From contig JAWWNJ010000020.1 in NCBI GenBank assembly GCA_037176885.1, positions 2,273,622 through 2,337,621 on the forward strand: a stretch of DNA of 64,000 bases, read 5' to 3'. Origin of the DNA: Favolaschia claudopus. Its lineage: Eukaryota > Basidiomycota > Agaricomycetes > Agaricales > Mycenaceae. How positions within the stretch are numbered: the first letter of the stretch is position 1; each line of letters starts with the position of its first letter. Both the position numbers and the translations under genes were made by a program. This document shows, in pieces, positions 11,277 to 23,550 of this stretch. The notes under the pieces were generated by a model. The model was not told where the DNA came from and ran no database searches. It saw only the letters and a program-made list of their open reading frames with translations.

Positions 11277-12433
11277 CAAGTCCATTATCAGTCACCGATC
11301 TGTTAATCTCTGTTAATCAGCGCAGACAAGGATTGGGGGGAGAAGCCTGGAGGCTAGTTGCTGCAGTATTTTGGATGGAGGTTAAGACGTCCATGAGAAG
11401 TCTTGCAGGCAGACGGATGCAAAGGTTTGAGTATAGGAATTCCCTTGCACATGTTATGCTTCAGGTAATTTACTTCAGACTTTCGTGGCCAGATACCATG
11501 AAAAATGTATATCTAGGCAGTTACAACTGGAGTATTGCACAAAGGGACTGCTCGACGGAAATTCCGTGCACGAAAAACATGCATGTCCATCCCGGTGTCC
11601 ACCGCCGCGGCGGTGGATATCTACCATCAATTGATCCCCATACCTTCAACTATTTGGAGACAATTGTCCAGAGGAAGTTGAAGACAATGTAACATCACAA
11701 CACGTGACGGACACGTTGGCGAAAGGTGTCCTGACCTTGATCCGGCTACTTAAAGTTAAAGTTAAAGTTAAACCTACCCTTGTTATTTAACGCGGGGGGG
11801 TGTTTTTCTCACAGGGCAAAATTTGATTCCAACACAGCGCTAGAGGCGCCCAGCCAATTTGCGCGTGTCCCATGGAAATCCAAGGCCACATCTTGTGGGA
11901 CACGCCGGGATGTCCGAAAGACAAGACGTGAGAGGCCCATGCTGATTGTCGCCGCTTGAGTGAGAGATGACGAGAGAAGCGCGCAACGGGCTTATTTGTG
12001 AAAAGAAATTCGAAAAGCGGCGGATCAATGTGCGGGAAACACCGCCGCCGAGTCCTAGTACAATACATGTCGTTTAACGGCGTTGTTTGGTGCAGTATAG
12101 ATTGATGACAATGAGAACGAAAGAACCGGTGCGTGTCCCAGCTCATTTTAAGTGTAGCTTTTGCAATCGCTCAAGGAGAAAAGGGGAGCGGAATGCTATT
12201 CCTTTCAGAAATTGCAACAAAGGACAATCCAGGAGCAAAATCTTTTTTGCCCAGATCAATTACTGCTTTTTCCAGCGATTGTATGGTAATCTTGAAGGAG
12301 TTCGTTTACTCGTCTAAACACTTTACACAGATTTACGCAAGCTTCCCCTCCTATGTGGACCATGGTCCACATACGACATTTTTGGCAGGGAGGAACTGGC
12401 CGGGAAGGGAGTATTCCAGAGATCGCCTCTTGG
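11277..12433. other. Gene-poor stretch
   Basis: Open frames here (for example 11333-11692, +) show no recognisable motif and no splice structure. A perfect 20-base palindrome lies at 11598-11617 (centre CCGCGG). A short GTTAAA tandem lies at 11750-11771. TTGATTCCAACACAGCGCTA near 11826-11845 recurs near 18580-18599. Confidence 0.5.
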
Positions 12434-12730
12434 AAGTGAGCGCCGCGTGTAACTTGCGTCGGGCGAAGTGGCGATATTTGAGGAGACCGGCTTCCCACAG
12501 ACAGACAGGGCGTGGGTTTGTCAGATTCATCCTTCATCCGGGAGTTGTCGGGAAGCTTGGTAACAACTATTCCTCAGTAGAAGTGAGCGCCGCGTGTAAC
12601 CTCGCGTAACATACCGGGCGAAGTGAAACTGCAACTGCGTAATTACGATATTTAGACCGGCTTCCCACATACGGAAGGGCGTGGGTTTGGGGGTTCATCG
12701 GTTAACGTTCATCCTTCATCCGGGAGTTGG
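12434..12730. repeat. Imperfect direct repeat, two units
   Basis: Units 12434-12548 and 12581-12730 both start AAGTGAGCGCCGCGTGTAAC, contain GACCGGCTTCCCACA and GGGCGTGGGTTTG, and end ATCCTTCATCCGGGAGTTG. The second unit carries extra bases. A local duplication is the simplest reading. Confidence 0.85.
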
Positions 12731-13994
12731 AGGGTATGTATATTCATCCATAGAAGGAAACGGTGCCCTCGGTTCTCAGGCAAAAATGCTTCATCCAGCT
12801 CGGGTAACTTATTAGCTCTTCATTGGCCCTGCCGAATAGCTGCGGTAGCTGCGTCCCATATTTAACTTACTTACAAATACCCGAAACTGCAATGCAGGCG
12901 ACAATACTCCATGCAACCTCGGCTCCACCACCTGCCGAGTCTGCTATTCGTCGCTTTCAACGCGGCAAGGGAGCATCTTGGGCTTCTCGGGGAGCGCATG
13001 AGAGCCTTTCAGCATGCTCGAATGCATATTTCCAACTTACATCTACCTGTGAAGCCGCCCAACGCCGTTGACAGAATCGTCAACAACCGACAATACAAAT
13101 CGAAGAGGAAGGAAGATCAAAACCCTTTACCTTGCTCGCCACTTGGCTGTTGGGCACAATGACTGCCTTCGAAACCGTATCAACCAAGTTGGGTGTTTTT
13201 TGTGCTCTTGTCACCATAACGAGAATCAAGTCGGTGAGTGTTTCCTCTAGCGCTCAGGATGCGATGAGGAGTTTCTTTCGAGGGAAACCTTGTGCTACCT
13301 GGAGAGCGAAGATACGATATACCTGCGGAGGAGGAAGCCCCACCTCCATATAGAAAGCCAGACTCTCTACCTCCCTACATTGGTGCGCGACATGCGGAGT
13401 CTCCTTGAATTGCCAAATATCTTGATAATGGAACGCCAGAGGTGGCAGCACCCATATATCCCGATATTTGTTCATCATCAGGCACATCCACTGAGCCAAC
13501 GCAGCAAGGTAACTGTGAAGCTGGGAGCGAGTATGAGCTTCAACTGGAAATCATCCCTTCCTTATGTATCTACAGGACATCCCCTCCCATGCATCAAGCA
13601 GATGTCGGCATCTTGTGCGCTGCCGGACAATCACAAGGTCTAGTTCACACACAAACGGACCGGTTCCCCGCCCCAAAGCTGTCAGCTTGAAGCGTTTGGT
13701 TGGTACGTTCTGCGTCTCCCCCGCTGTTCATTTGATCACATGAGCAGCATTTTCCCGCAATCTCCGCTGCAAGCTTGGGATCTGTGGAAAACATTCAAAA
13801 TGTGACTGTGCGCTCGCACGAATCAGCTCACTCAGCTTTGAGCGCCTGGAGGCTGACGAGCAGAGCATCGTTTGCGCTCTCTGGACTCTTACCGGGGTCC
13901 CAGGTGCATATGACGCAGCGAGGATCGTGCAGCCAATACAGATTGAGATTACAATCAATTGAACCATTCAATCACGTCTTTGAAATACTGTAGC
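12731..13994. other. No recognisable gene
   Basis: Several overlapping frames of 60-120 codons occur on both strands with no family motif. I see nothing that decides between fragmented relics and non-coding DNA. Confidence 0.4.
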
Positions 13995-14028
13995 CTAGTC
14001 TCGGATACCCAGACGTCTCCTCGCAATC
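13995..14028. repeat. 34-base copy of the repeat that borders the RecQ fragment
   Basis: Identical over 34 bases to 20122-20155 (CTAGTCTCGGATACCC, then AGACGTCTCC). It is a partial third copy of the short element that flanks the helicase fragment. Confidence 0.85.
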
Positions 14029-14359
14029 TCGCTCACTAAACAGCTACGGCTCCAAATGCCTGTATGGAAACATCCCGGAGTTGATTCTGATTCGCATAAA
14101 TCTGCTTGCCGGCGAGACGCCGCACTCTGCCTCCGACTTAACCACGGGGCAAGAACGCTAGAAGATTTGTGTAACGGAAATGTTTTCATTTGCTTACGTG
14201 CGCTCCCCGCCGTTCCTTCCGATCCGATCCCTATGCCATATGACCTATTATGCTGTGTGAGCGCTGCGGCGCGTCACTCTATTAACTCATGCACAGTCAG
14301 TTCGTAGTATAAAAGCCTGGATGTATTACTTAGTTAGATTAGGCTTTAGGTTGAATCGA

Positions 14360-15950
14360 CAGCTTACACCAGTTCTGTTCGTTTTGACCGCCCCGTGTGC
14401 CGGAACTCGTTCTACTCGCTTCCGTCACAATTTGGTTGTCATAGCCAGCAGGAGGACGACCATTTCTCGTAGACCCCATCACATCAACCCATCAGGGATC
14501 AGCCGAAAAAATTGCGGATGCCCGCCATGCTATCGAGACCGTGTCGATCTTGGTTGTGATAACCCTGGCTTGTGTATCGACACTGCGCAAGCTTTACTAA
14601 ATAGTGTTCACCCAAAATGGAACCACAATTCCGACAATCATGATCTCTGTTCCGAACTGGCTCTCTCGAACAAAATAACCAAAAGCCCATAGAAATCGAC
14701 GGAGAATTTGTATACGATCCCAAATTTCTCTCTCTCTACATTCGATTCCGGTTTCCGAGTGTTTGCCTTTGAGGAGCATCCCAAAACTATTCCGGCAAGG
14801 AGATACATGCCGTCCAAACTTGATGACGAATTGCTCACTATCTCGCTCCATGCTAGCGTTCTTGGCGCCGGCCATTACGAACCGTCGATTACCGTCTCTA
14901 TCTGTTCTAGCTCAGACTCTCAATCTTTCCCAAACCACGAAATTCTGAATCTGTCTTTTGACAGGTCCGATATTCCTCTCTCCTACTCGACCGCTTTACT
15001 TGGTGGCTTGCTCTATGAATTACAAATCCCTCCAAAACACACCCGACTCCGTGTGTGTACCTCCTCTGATTATCTGCAACGTGTACTTGTCAAAGACAGG
15101 CTCCGCTTTGAAAATGACATGCTCTATCAAAATTTCTGGCTGATTCGGTCTGTTATAGCTGCTCTAAATGAGCACGTTGGCCGTGTAACTTTTGTGAAAG
15201 TGTCTGATAATCCTGCAAGGTATATTGACAGATCTCTATTGAACTGGATACAGCCACTGACCTGATATTCACGAATCCCGGAATTGAGCTTCAATTTGGA
15301 ACACAACGTTCTTTCAACAAGATCATAAAGTATTTATCTCCCAAACCCTTCCGCAAGACCACGTTCAACAATCTAGATCGCATACGATGCGCGGTCGAAG
15401 AAATTTCGGCCTATACACCATCAGATGAGATGATCGATCCGATCCCCCACACTGCGGCGAGGATCACGTAGTTTTTTCTGGAAATGCTTACACAACACTT
15501 TTCGAGTCGGGGATTTTTGGTTCCATCTGGACAGCTACCATCCCTGGGGATCCTGTCAAGAATGCAGAGTTTCAGAATCTCTTGAACATATTGCTTTAGA
15601 ATGTGATATACCAGGCCGGCAACTGATCTGGGCTCTGGCACAAAAATTATGGGAATCCAAATACGCGGACTCCAGCTGGCCGAAATTAAACTGGGGTCTG
15701 ATCTTAGGGTGCAATCTCGTGCGATTTAAATCGAACAATGGTATGACCCTCCCGCATAAATCACGCTTATTCGCCATCCTCATCTCGGTATCCTGGCATT
15801 TGATCTGGAACCTATGTACGCGTCGATCGTGTCATTAAAAACCCCGGAAAGATTCAATCGGAAGCAGAAATTCAAATCAAATGGCTTGCTGCTATTAACT
15901 CCGCCTTGAGGCGAGACCAAATCCTAACAGATTCCCGCTACCTTTAGGTA
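14360..15950 (+). pseudogene. LINE (non-LTR retrotransposon) 3' end: RNase H-like region and zinc-finger motif
   Basis: The frame 14708-15265, continuing with a shift after 15265, resembles the RNase H region of fungal LINEs: an acidic SSD block, then a tract reading RSVIAALNEHVGRVTFVKV, the usual place of the W/K-V-K-G-H segment. About 15475-15620 encodes a C-x2-C-x7-H-x4-C motif (CQECRVSESLEHIALEC), typical of the extreme C-terminus of such polymerases. Stops and frame changes (14340-14700, near 15265, near 15470, near 15830) show it is dead. The reverse transcriptase domain is absent, as expected for a 5'-truncated copy. No poly(A) tail is obvious downstream. Confidence 0.65.
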
Positions 15951-16772
15951 AGGGTCTTAGAGCGCCCTAATTTTGCCTGTCGCAGTAAATCACAAAATGT
16001 CAAAACTGATCACGTAGTTACGGGCCCGGACTGGTCTGGACTCCCATCTCGACCCTCGGCCCGGGACCCGGTGATTGTGCTGGTTGTTGCTCACCTCTTT
16101 GCTCTTTTCCCTCACCATCTCCGCGCCCATCCTCAGCTGTTAGCCTCTCCTTGACCAGGGAGCCACCGCCCAAACCTTTTGAACTCAAATCTTGCCTTCA
16201 GTGTGCTCGACTACGCAATCTTGTCTATCAAGTGCCACTTGCGCCGATTCAAAATGCGCCAAGGAGCTTCAAGCTTCCTCTGAAGTTTCTCTGCGCTTAC
16301 TCAAGTCGTGTTTATTCAGGGCCAAAGCAAACCAGATTGTCCGTTAGTTCAAACCATCGTGTCCTCAAGGCCTCAAGTCCGATTGTTCTTGTGTCAAGCC
16401 GCCTCATCAAGAAGTTTGTGGGTGTTAAGACCACCTTCCCGGACATACTGGCGCAATATTTAGCTCGCTACTCCTGGTTCCTTTCCTCTTCCCAACTATC
16501 ACTCAAACCCTACCTGTCCGCCCTCAATTCATTCAAGAATAATTTAAGCCCCCGGACTTCAAGTGCCCTGCAAGCTTACTTCACCGCCATCGCGGATATG
16601 CAGGTCAGCTCTGTCCCGAGTCTGGTGACTTCCCTGGTCTATCGCAGTACAACAATGCATCGTGTGTTGTTACTTCTCAACTATTCAATATTATTGTCCC
16701 GTCGCCTCGTTCTGATGTGTCCGGAAGCAAATTAAGTGGGAGTATACTACTAGGGGGCGCGAAGATGTGAGC
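15951..16772. other. Unassigned stretch with one open frame
   Basis: A 194-codon plus frame (16151-16735) is Ser/Leu-rich and matches no family I know. It may be a relic; nothing else supports a gene. Confidence 0.3.
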
Positions 16773-16774
16773 TA

Positions 16775-17154
16775 CAGTTGCGGCAAAATCAATTTACTTA
16801 CCAAATATGGAAATTCCCATCAATCCCCTTCTTTTTACCAGAGATGAATGGGTCTCTCAAGCAGCGAGTTAATAGAAATGCTTAGAGACTCAAGCCTTTA
16901 TGTCTGGTGTAGAAAAATCTGCATCTTTGTATTGATTTTGCCGGGCTAGCCGCCGAGTTTGTCTAAAACAGTTCAACCAAAACCAGTGAGAACAATGACA
17001 GATTGGATTTGTTTTTGTGTGTAGAACTATTCAGCACAAGGAATAGAGGCCCTCAATTTCAGTTTCACCTCCCAATGCATTGTTTTTTTGTGTTGTAGAG
17101 CGGTTCTGATGGGAATTTCCATATTTGGTAAGTAAATTGATTTTGCCGCAACTG
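16775..17154. mobile_element. 380-base TA-flanked MITE (Tc1/mariner/pogo-like)
   Basis: Perfect inverted repeats of 48 bases start CAGTTGCGGCAAAATC at each end and are bordered by TA at 16773-16774 and 17155-17156. No coding capacity. TA duplication with termini starting CAG is typical of Tc1/mariner-class MITEs. Confidence 0.85.
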
Positions 17155-18600
17155 TATGCGTGGGGGAAAAAAATAGTGGAGGTAGCGGCCCAATGCGAGC
17201 TGGTCGACGCGCGGAGCTCCGAGCGCGTTGACCGAGCGAGCATTTGGGCCGCCGGTTTTTATGCTACACAATGCGCAACATTTTCAACACAATGGGTAGC
17301 GGGCCGTGCCACTCGTTGGCCTTACCGCTTTATAAACTGAGATTTGGCTCTCTCACATTTAGCAAGAAACTCGTATTACATACCTGGAGTGGATTACTTA
17401 TGAACGAGAAGTCGCTGCCGGATGACTGGACATTTACAAGGGGGGTACCGGTTTTAGTGGGTATACAGCCCGTTAGAGTAGGAATTGGATAGTAGCCTAC
17501 CGCCGGAGTCCCACACTGGTTTTATTTGTGCGTAAGGCATTTCCTCCTGGACATCTTCCCCGGCTTTTTCTGGTCCAACCACCAGTAACCAAAGCGGACG
17601 ACTCGGAATGCTTCTGCAGACTGATAATCGTTTAGGTTCAAAGACCCAAAACGCTCCAAAAAAAAAAAAGAAAGAAAGAAAGAAAACAGCAAGCCTGAGT
17701 GAATTAAATAATGTTACAGTATTACAGCCATATTTATGGCGGTCAATGTGCACCTTTAATGAAACAGGGGTAAAAGGTGTCTTTAGCATATGTTTCCAGG
17801 ATTTGTGGAGAAGAAACAAGAGCAGAGAAGAAAATGGAGGTGCTTTTGAAAAGTAGTAAATATTTTTGAACCAACACATGAAAAAGTTTGTAGGACGAGA
17901 AAAGGTTTTGTGAAGATCACGTGAGCATCGGCCAACGGCCACACTGATCCAACTGATGGCCTTGTGATGGCCTCTGTTGCCCACCATGCCCGTAGTTTAA
18001 AAGAGGACATGTTAGGAGGAGACCAAACATGGCTATGACCATGCAGGCAAGAAAGCCCAGTGCCATTCTGTAGTACATATTTGATTTCCTTGACAATGAG
18101 TGCTCCGACATCATTTGAAGGTTTAAGGAGCAAGCGTACAGGACTTTCTCACCTGCGTTGACTAGCCAAGCCTCCCTCAGGCGAGTCATGTTAGCAGGAT
18201 AGCCTTCGGGCATATCGGACAAGCCGCCAGTGCTTTGTACACGCTGGAACGTGTTAGAACACATATGTTAATAATAACAATTATAACATGACGCAATTTC
18301 CCTTATATGGCAATTTTCTCTCCTTTTTCGGCAAGTTCTGCTCTAATCACGCGAAAAACAGCCCGCGTAGCATGGGACTGCAGGATATTGTCATACAAGG
18401 CAGATTGGCATCTTGCAACAGCCTCAATGGGTCAGATATTATGGTAGGTAGGTACCCCAAAACTGGGGATTTGGGGCTATTTGTCACACATAAATAACAG
18501 GTATTTCTGCGCCCCGATTGTGAGAAATGTTATTTACATGTTAATAACAGTGTTATAAAGTACGCGTTATTTAACACGTTGATTCCAACACAGCGCTATG
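17155..18600. other. Unassigned stretch; microsatellite and a small membrane-type frame
   Basis: An A-run followed by AAAG units lies at about 17657-17687. A 115-codon minus frame (18264-17917) contains one hydrophobic helix (MALGFLACMVIAMFGLLLTC) after a charged segment. I do not recognise it; it could be a fragment of a membrane protein. From 18440 to 18600 AT-rich sequence with repeated TTATTTA/TTAATAAC words resembles MITE ends. Confidence 0.3.
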
Positions 18601-20121
18601 TACAATGCACGCTTCTCAAACATTAGACGAGAGTTGATCCGAAATTTGCGCCCAGCGCACATTTGATCAGTGTTCGCCCAAAGGGCAAAGGCCTATAATA
18701 GGTTAGCCCTATAATAGCCCTTTATATAGCCCTTCAAAGATCCAGGGGATTGTCCAAAGCCCTTTTAATGCTGATGTAATCCCAATGCATCTGGAAACGC
18801 ACTTTAGTGGGATAGAACTGGGGTTTTTATGTAGACTCTCATAGAATCTGGCGTCTATATAGGGCGCGTATCGCGCGTAGAGCCAATAGTCGGCTAGACC
18901 GCATAGAAATTGTCCCGCTTTGAAGCCCCAGCCGGCAGACTTCACACGCGATGATACGATCAGGCTGGATGTTACGGCTGCCACATGGCATGACTTTGGA
19001 CTTGTCGTTTTTTGCTCTCTACCACCATCTTCCCTCCCATCCACTCTCTGCGCTCATTCCCTTCTACGTGCCCGTTCCCGTTCAATACAGCATTTGACGT
19101 CCCTCAAGCCTTTGATGCTTTGCTCTCCCACTCCCTCAAGCATCAACGCAAATCAGCAAATCAGGCGTACTTATCAAGACTTCTCACAAAGCGCAAGTCC
19201 CATACAAGCCGGCATGAACCTGCAAACAACACCCAAGCCACCAAGTATCAAGGCCTTGTTACAACTCTTTCTCTTGTCATCCTCTTTGTGCTACTCCCCC
19301 GACCTGTCTCCCCTCGCGCGATGTATTTGCCGACATGCCTACGAGTCGGTGGCTGCCCCTGCTCTTTATTGATTCGCGGCTTTTCAAGATGCTGTCTATT
19401 TTCACTGGCATCCCATTCCCTGTATATAACTTGCTTCCTCTGCAATGCAGTCCATGTAGCCATTGAATATAATTGTTTTCCATTTTTTTTTTCTCGCTAC
19501 GTGGCGTACGCTTAGGATGACATCCTAATAAGGAAATTGATGAAATCACCATCGGCTAGAGTCCTTTTTAGCCGATTTATGGGACTCTATCTATATAGAA
19601 CGAGCGGTTCAATAGGCTCCCACATAAACCCCTACCTTCTACGCGGTCTATGACCCTATGCGGCCTATATAGGCCTACATAGAAGGTCCGGCTTTTCCAG
19701 ATGTGATATGGGCAGAGAGGCTGAGAGAAGCAGAGAAAAGAGAATCGAGGTCCGCAGAAGCAGACCAATGAGCCTAGACGCCTTATTGACGAATACTAAG
19801 CCCTAGGCTGGTACTTCTCGGGAATCCTCATTGGGCTGCTGCGGAGTTTTAATTGTTTGGCTGTGAGCCATCAATTCACTCCGAGTCCACCAAATTCTTC
19901 ATTTTGATGTAAATGAATACATAGGCATAACTAATGTCTTTATATATCTTTTATGGTGAACTATTTTCAATATTTATGCCACGAAAGGGAATTTGGCTGA
20001 GTCACACCATGTCACGTCTGCCATGATGATCCCATCACTCGGCCCCCCGCTAAATAATTCAAACTCAGCGACAGCCCAACTGACGTGTCCGAGAAGTAAG
20101 TGTCGCCCTCGCATGCACGCG
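18601..20121. other. No recognisable gene
   Basis: Contains runs built on CTATAATAG, GCCTATATAGGC and TCTATATAG between 18690 and 19690, suggesting degraded palindromic repeats. Open frames lack motifs. Confidence 0.4.
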
Positions 20122-20296
20122 CTAGTCTCGGATACCCAGACGTCTCCTCGCAATCCGTGTTGCGGAAATCAGAGGTCGGAGGTGTTACCATATATAGTGA
20201 ATGCAGGATATCTTTGACAGTTGATTGATCTTTGAGCCTGGGAAAATTAAAAGGCTTGGAGACGTCTGGGTTGATCGATGTGGTGTCACCTACCAT
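20122..20296 (-). repeat. Short palindromic element, copy bordering the helicase fragment (left)
   Basis: Inverted relative to 21079-21230: both read ATGGTAGGTGACACC, CCCAGACGT, then CAATCAACTGTCAAA and ATATCCTGCATTCACTATATA. Within this copy CCCAGACGTCTCC recurs in inverse orientation near both ends, so the element is itself a large imperfect hairpin. A 34-base piece recurs at 13995-14028. Confidence 0.75.
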
Positions 20297-21078
20297 TACC
20301 CAGTGTCAGAATGCTTTGCTCGCGAAACTGGCTTCCGCCCCGAAACTTTTCCCAGAGACGTACAAGGTGGGCTTCGTCAACGGCGACAAAGAGGACACGC
20401 TCAAGAGCGGCTTTCGAGCGAATCCATGCGTTGAAAGCCTCATTCTCCATAATCATCTCTGGACCAGCAAATATAGCTTGCAGCGCGGCGTCGGGACTGT
20501 TTGCTTTGAGGCGCTACATTGCAACAAAGATTAGAGAGAAAGGGGAAGAAGAGACTGCGACACACCTTCAACATTTCTTTGCCCATTGTCTCGTTGTTGA
20601 CTGCAACAGAACGCACATTTACATGATTGAATTTTCCGGCCTGCGAGTCCATTAAACATGCATGGCAGGACAGAAATGTGACTTACTTGTTCAGCTTGAA
20701 GAGATAATGAGGGAGAAACAATTAGAGCAAACTTGCCCTTGTTCTCGGGTAGCAAGAGCGGAAGAAGGAATGGGGTAGTCTTCCCAGAGCCCGTGCCGGC
20801 GATAACGAGACAGTCTACACGAAGAAGCAAGGCCTCGGCGACATCGAGTTGCCAAGCGTGCGCGTCGTAGTTGGCTCGAGTCCTCAAAGTGTCATTCATC
20901 ACCGCACGAACGCGTTTCGAATCGTAGCCATATTCAGTAGCAGCCCACAGCCGGGCATCCTCGAGGACCGCAGCCGAGCGTTGACGGAGGGCAGGATGCC
21001 TTCCTTCATTGTCCGGAGGCATTCCCCAAGGCTCCCGGCCGAGAGAGACGCGTCGACGCGTAATGTGAGAGGAGGAGT
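20297..21078 (-). pseudogene. RecQ-like DEAH helicase, N-terminal fragment
   Basis: A possible start is at 21022 (MPPDNEG). Exons run to 20687, then 20640-20566, then 20513 to about 20297, with GT-AG introns 20641-20686 and 20514-20565. The protein shows YDAHAWQLDVAEALL (entry of the helicase core), Walker A AGTGSGKT, the Ia block IVSPSLSLQAEQ and the DEAH box in VAVDEAHLV. Motifs IV-VI are missing: the frame runs into the inverted repeat and stops. RecQ enzymes unwind DNA 3' to 5'; here only the first RecA-like lobe is present, so no activity is expected. The fragment lies exactly between two inverted repeat copies, as captured host sequence in a transposon would. Confidence 0.7.
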
Positions 21079-21230
21079 GATGGTAGGTGACACCAGGTTG
21101 ATTGGCCCAGACGTTTCTCCGCCCAAAAATTCTCCCAGGCTCAAAGATCAATCAACTGTCAAAAATATCCTGCATTCACTATATAAGGAAAGAGCCCCGG
21201 CTACACGGAATGCGGAGGAACGTCTGCGTG
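21079..21230 (+). repeat. Short palindromic element, copy bordering the helicase fragment (right)
   Basis: Inverted, roughly 80 percent similar copy of 20122-20296. It contains CCCAGACGTTTCTCC near the start and GGAGGAACGTCTG near the end, so it is also an imperfect hairpin. Confidence 0.75.
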
Positions 21231-22192
21231 GCAAAATACAGACTACTGGTGACCCCCGCTTGGCTTAGCCGAGGTAACCACCGGAATACACGATTGTACT
21301 CTCTGGTGATCGGAGAACCGAGTCCGAGGACTCCGAGTGTCCGCCAGCACACTGCCAGCACGAAGGCAGCAATTGCCGATGTGTGGGAAATTCTTGCTAG
21401 GAGAATTCTGTGCAAGCACTGCTTGTGGGTATGGGCAATCACCCCAAAAAGGATCGTGCGCTGACTAAGCAACTTTCCCATCGATTTCGTGTCGATGCCT
21501 TGAAATACATGTCCCCCCCTTCATTCTGGCTGAGTTAGATAGTTTGCAATGTACCCTAGTATCATGAAAATTGATTCTCGCTTAAACCTGGTAGAAATAC
21601 GCAAAATCCATTGAAACTCGGGATATTCTTTGTCGAGACAAGAAAAGCACTGTCTCCTCCTGACTGTTTTCACAGCATTTTATACTGCCATTAAGCAAAT
21701 ATCAAGCTTGTATGAGCCTCAAGCAGCGATTTTCTACTTGTATTGAGTGTTTCGGCTTGATTCAGCGCGAGACGCGTTTGTTTGTCTGTGTTTACAACGC
21801 GTCTCGGAGCAGAAACCGGAACGACTTTGGGGCCAAAAATTGACCTCGGAATTGTGCGGGATGTTCGTAGTATACTATTTTGTTTGTAATTGACAGAGGA
21901 ATTGCGAAAATATTGATTTGGGCAGGATCTACAATATTGATCTCAGGAACTACGACAGATCTGGAAAATTCCTCTGACAAATACAAACAAAATCGCAAAC
22001 AACATCAAATGAGCAAAAGTCCGAAGGGGGTCATGTATTTACTTATCGAGATAGGTTTTGGGCGAAAACGGGGCTGCGATTTGGCGGGGCTTCCAAATTG
22101 GGACGAGAATGATGGATGTCACCGGGTGACGGGGCGTTGCCCATACCCACAAGCACTGTCAAATAAAGCCATGTTCTGTCTTAGTCTCGTGA
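21231..22192. other. No gene; one imperfect inverted repeat
   Basis: The 27-base arms 21877-21903 and 21967-21993 pair with two mismatches (core GACAGAGGAATT). Nothing else recognisable. Confidence 0.45.
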
Positions 22193-22334
22193 CCAGACTC
22201 TTATGCCATCCCAAAGGGAACCCTGTCCACACACTGTGGGAAAACACCATCAATTTTGATAAGGCCATGGTGGCCGCTGATTGTTCCAGACCCTTAATAA
22301 GCAGGGTTCCCTTTGGGATGGCATAAGAGTCTGG
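22193..22334. repeat. 142-base hairpin element with 33-base perfect arms
   Basis: Arms 22193-22225 and 22302-22334 (starting CCAGACTCTTATGCC) are perfect inverted repeats separated by 76 bases. TGA stands directly on both outer sides. This may be a tiny MITE with a 3-base duplication. Confidence 0.8.
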
Positions 22335-23084
22335 TGACGAAACTAGTTCTGTCTCTTGAATTCCAAATAACCATCGAGAGATGATAGACAGGAAATTGTT
22401 TTGTGTATAAAAAATTAGAATAACTACCCATTTGTCAAACTAATTAAATAGTTTTACAATTAAAGCCAAACAAAATTTCAGCTATCAGATTGTACAGTAA
22501 CTACCAAATCTTTCAATCCTTCCGATCGTGAGCACAATCCATTCAATCGTTCGATTACTTCATCAGATTGAGGATATATTTTGCCAAAGTCACCATGATT
22601 AGTACATCTGGTAGAAATTAGTTGGCGGGTAAAGAGGCACGTGACAGGTCACCATCAGTGACCCCCCAATGCCCCCCACGCCGTTACAAGGGGGAATCGG
22701 CATTCGAAAATCGGATATCGGGTCGACTTTTCATTTTAAGGGCCTGGGCTGACCCCCCCTCCCCCCCTCCCCTCCTATATAGGGTAATGATTCCCCACTG
22801 CTGTCATCAAGCCGTCCTGCCGGACCCGCGGTCGCCCGTCCCGCGGTTTTCTGCGTGTTTGGGGATGCAAAAGGCATAACCCATGCTCGGTGCATGCTGA
22901 GTTAGAATATACAGTCATACCAGGACCTTTCCATCACCATCCACCCGGGTAACAGCTATTTTGTCTCCAAATGAGTGCATACTGCATCTCTCTTGAACCC
23001 ACTGTACATACTCTATAAATGCCCAAATATACTTAATTATTGAGTAGGTATCTAATGAATTTGGCGAAAGTCTCATACTGTACC
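22335..23084. other. No recognisable gene
   Basis: AT-rich, then a C-rich segment near 22660-22780. AAGGGGGAATCGGCATT near 22689 recurs in inverse orientation near 33937, suggesting ends of a dispersed repeat. Confidence 0.4.
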
Positions 23085-23086
23085 TA

Positions 23087-23548
23087 TGGTGCGCTCGGCC
23101 TAAACACCACCAAACAAGAACGAAATTTATTCCACCTGATCAAAACCTTCCCACGACTGATTCTCTGGCCAAAACGCTCCGATTAGATAGTAGTAGAATC
23201 CCTCAAGAGGGATTCTTCATCCGCTCAAAATTTACAATAAATACTTTCTCCGCGGGCCCGATTTGAGACATCAGTGATGCAATCAATCAATCAGTCATGT
23301 GAGCTTACGGAACATGCCTAATTCAGGTCACCACTGATCTACTCCCTCATTTTATATGCTCTCAGAGACCTCTGAGACCTCGCTGCTACACCAATTGAGG
23401 TTTCCTGGTATGTTTTAACTCTGCCTGGCCCCAATTGTGCAGCAAAAAATACATTTTAAATTTAAATTTTTTCCTTCATTCGATTTGAGACATCAATGAT
23501 CCCATCAATGATGGGACCTATTTGGTGGTGTTTAGCCCGAGCGCACCA
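23087..23548. mobile_element. 462-base TA-flanked MITE, copy 1
   Basis: Terminal inverted repeats of about 28 bases start TGGTGCGCTCGGCCTAAACA, with TA at 23085-23086 and 23549-23550. A second copy of exactly equal length lies at 41753-42214 in opposite orientation. No coding capacity. Confidence 0.9.
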
Positions 23549-23550
23549 TA

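Noticed and set aside
2850..11300. Outer terminal repeats of the whole TET/JBP-KDZ transposon
   Set aside because: I searched both flanks by eye and found no inverted repeat pair enclosing both genes; the MITE repeats at 10842-11268 enclose only the MITE.
17917..18264. Host membrane protein gene
   Set aside because: A single hydrophobic helix in a 115-codon frame without recognisable family or splice support is not enough.
11826..18599. 20-base identity between 11826-11845 and 18580-18599 as ends of one element
   Set aside because: Both copies are in the same orientation with unrelated flanks; too short to define an element.
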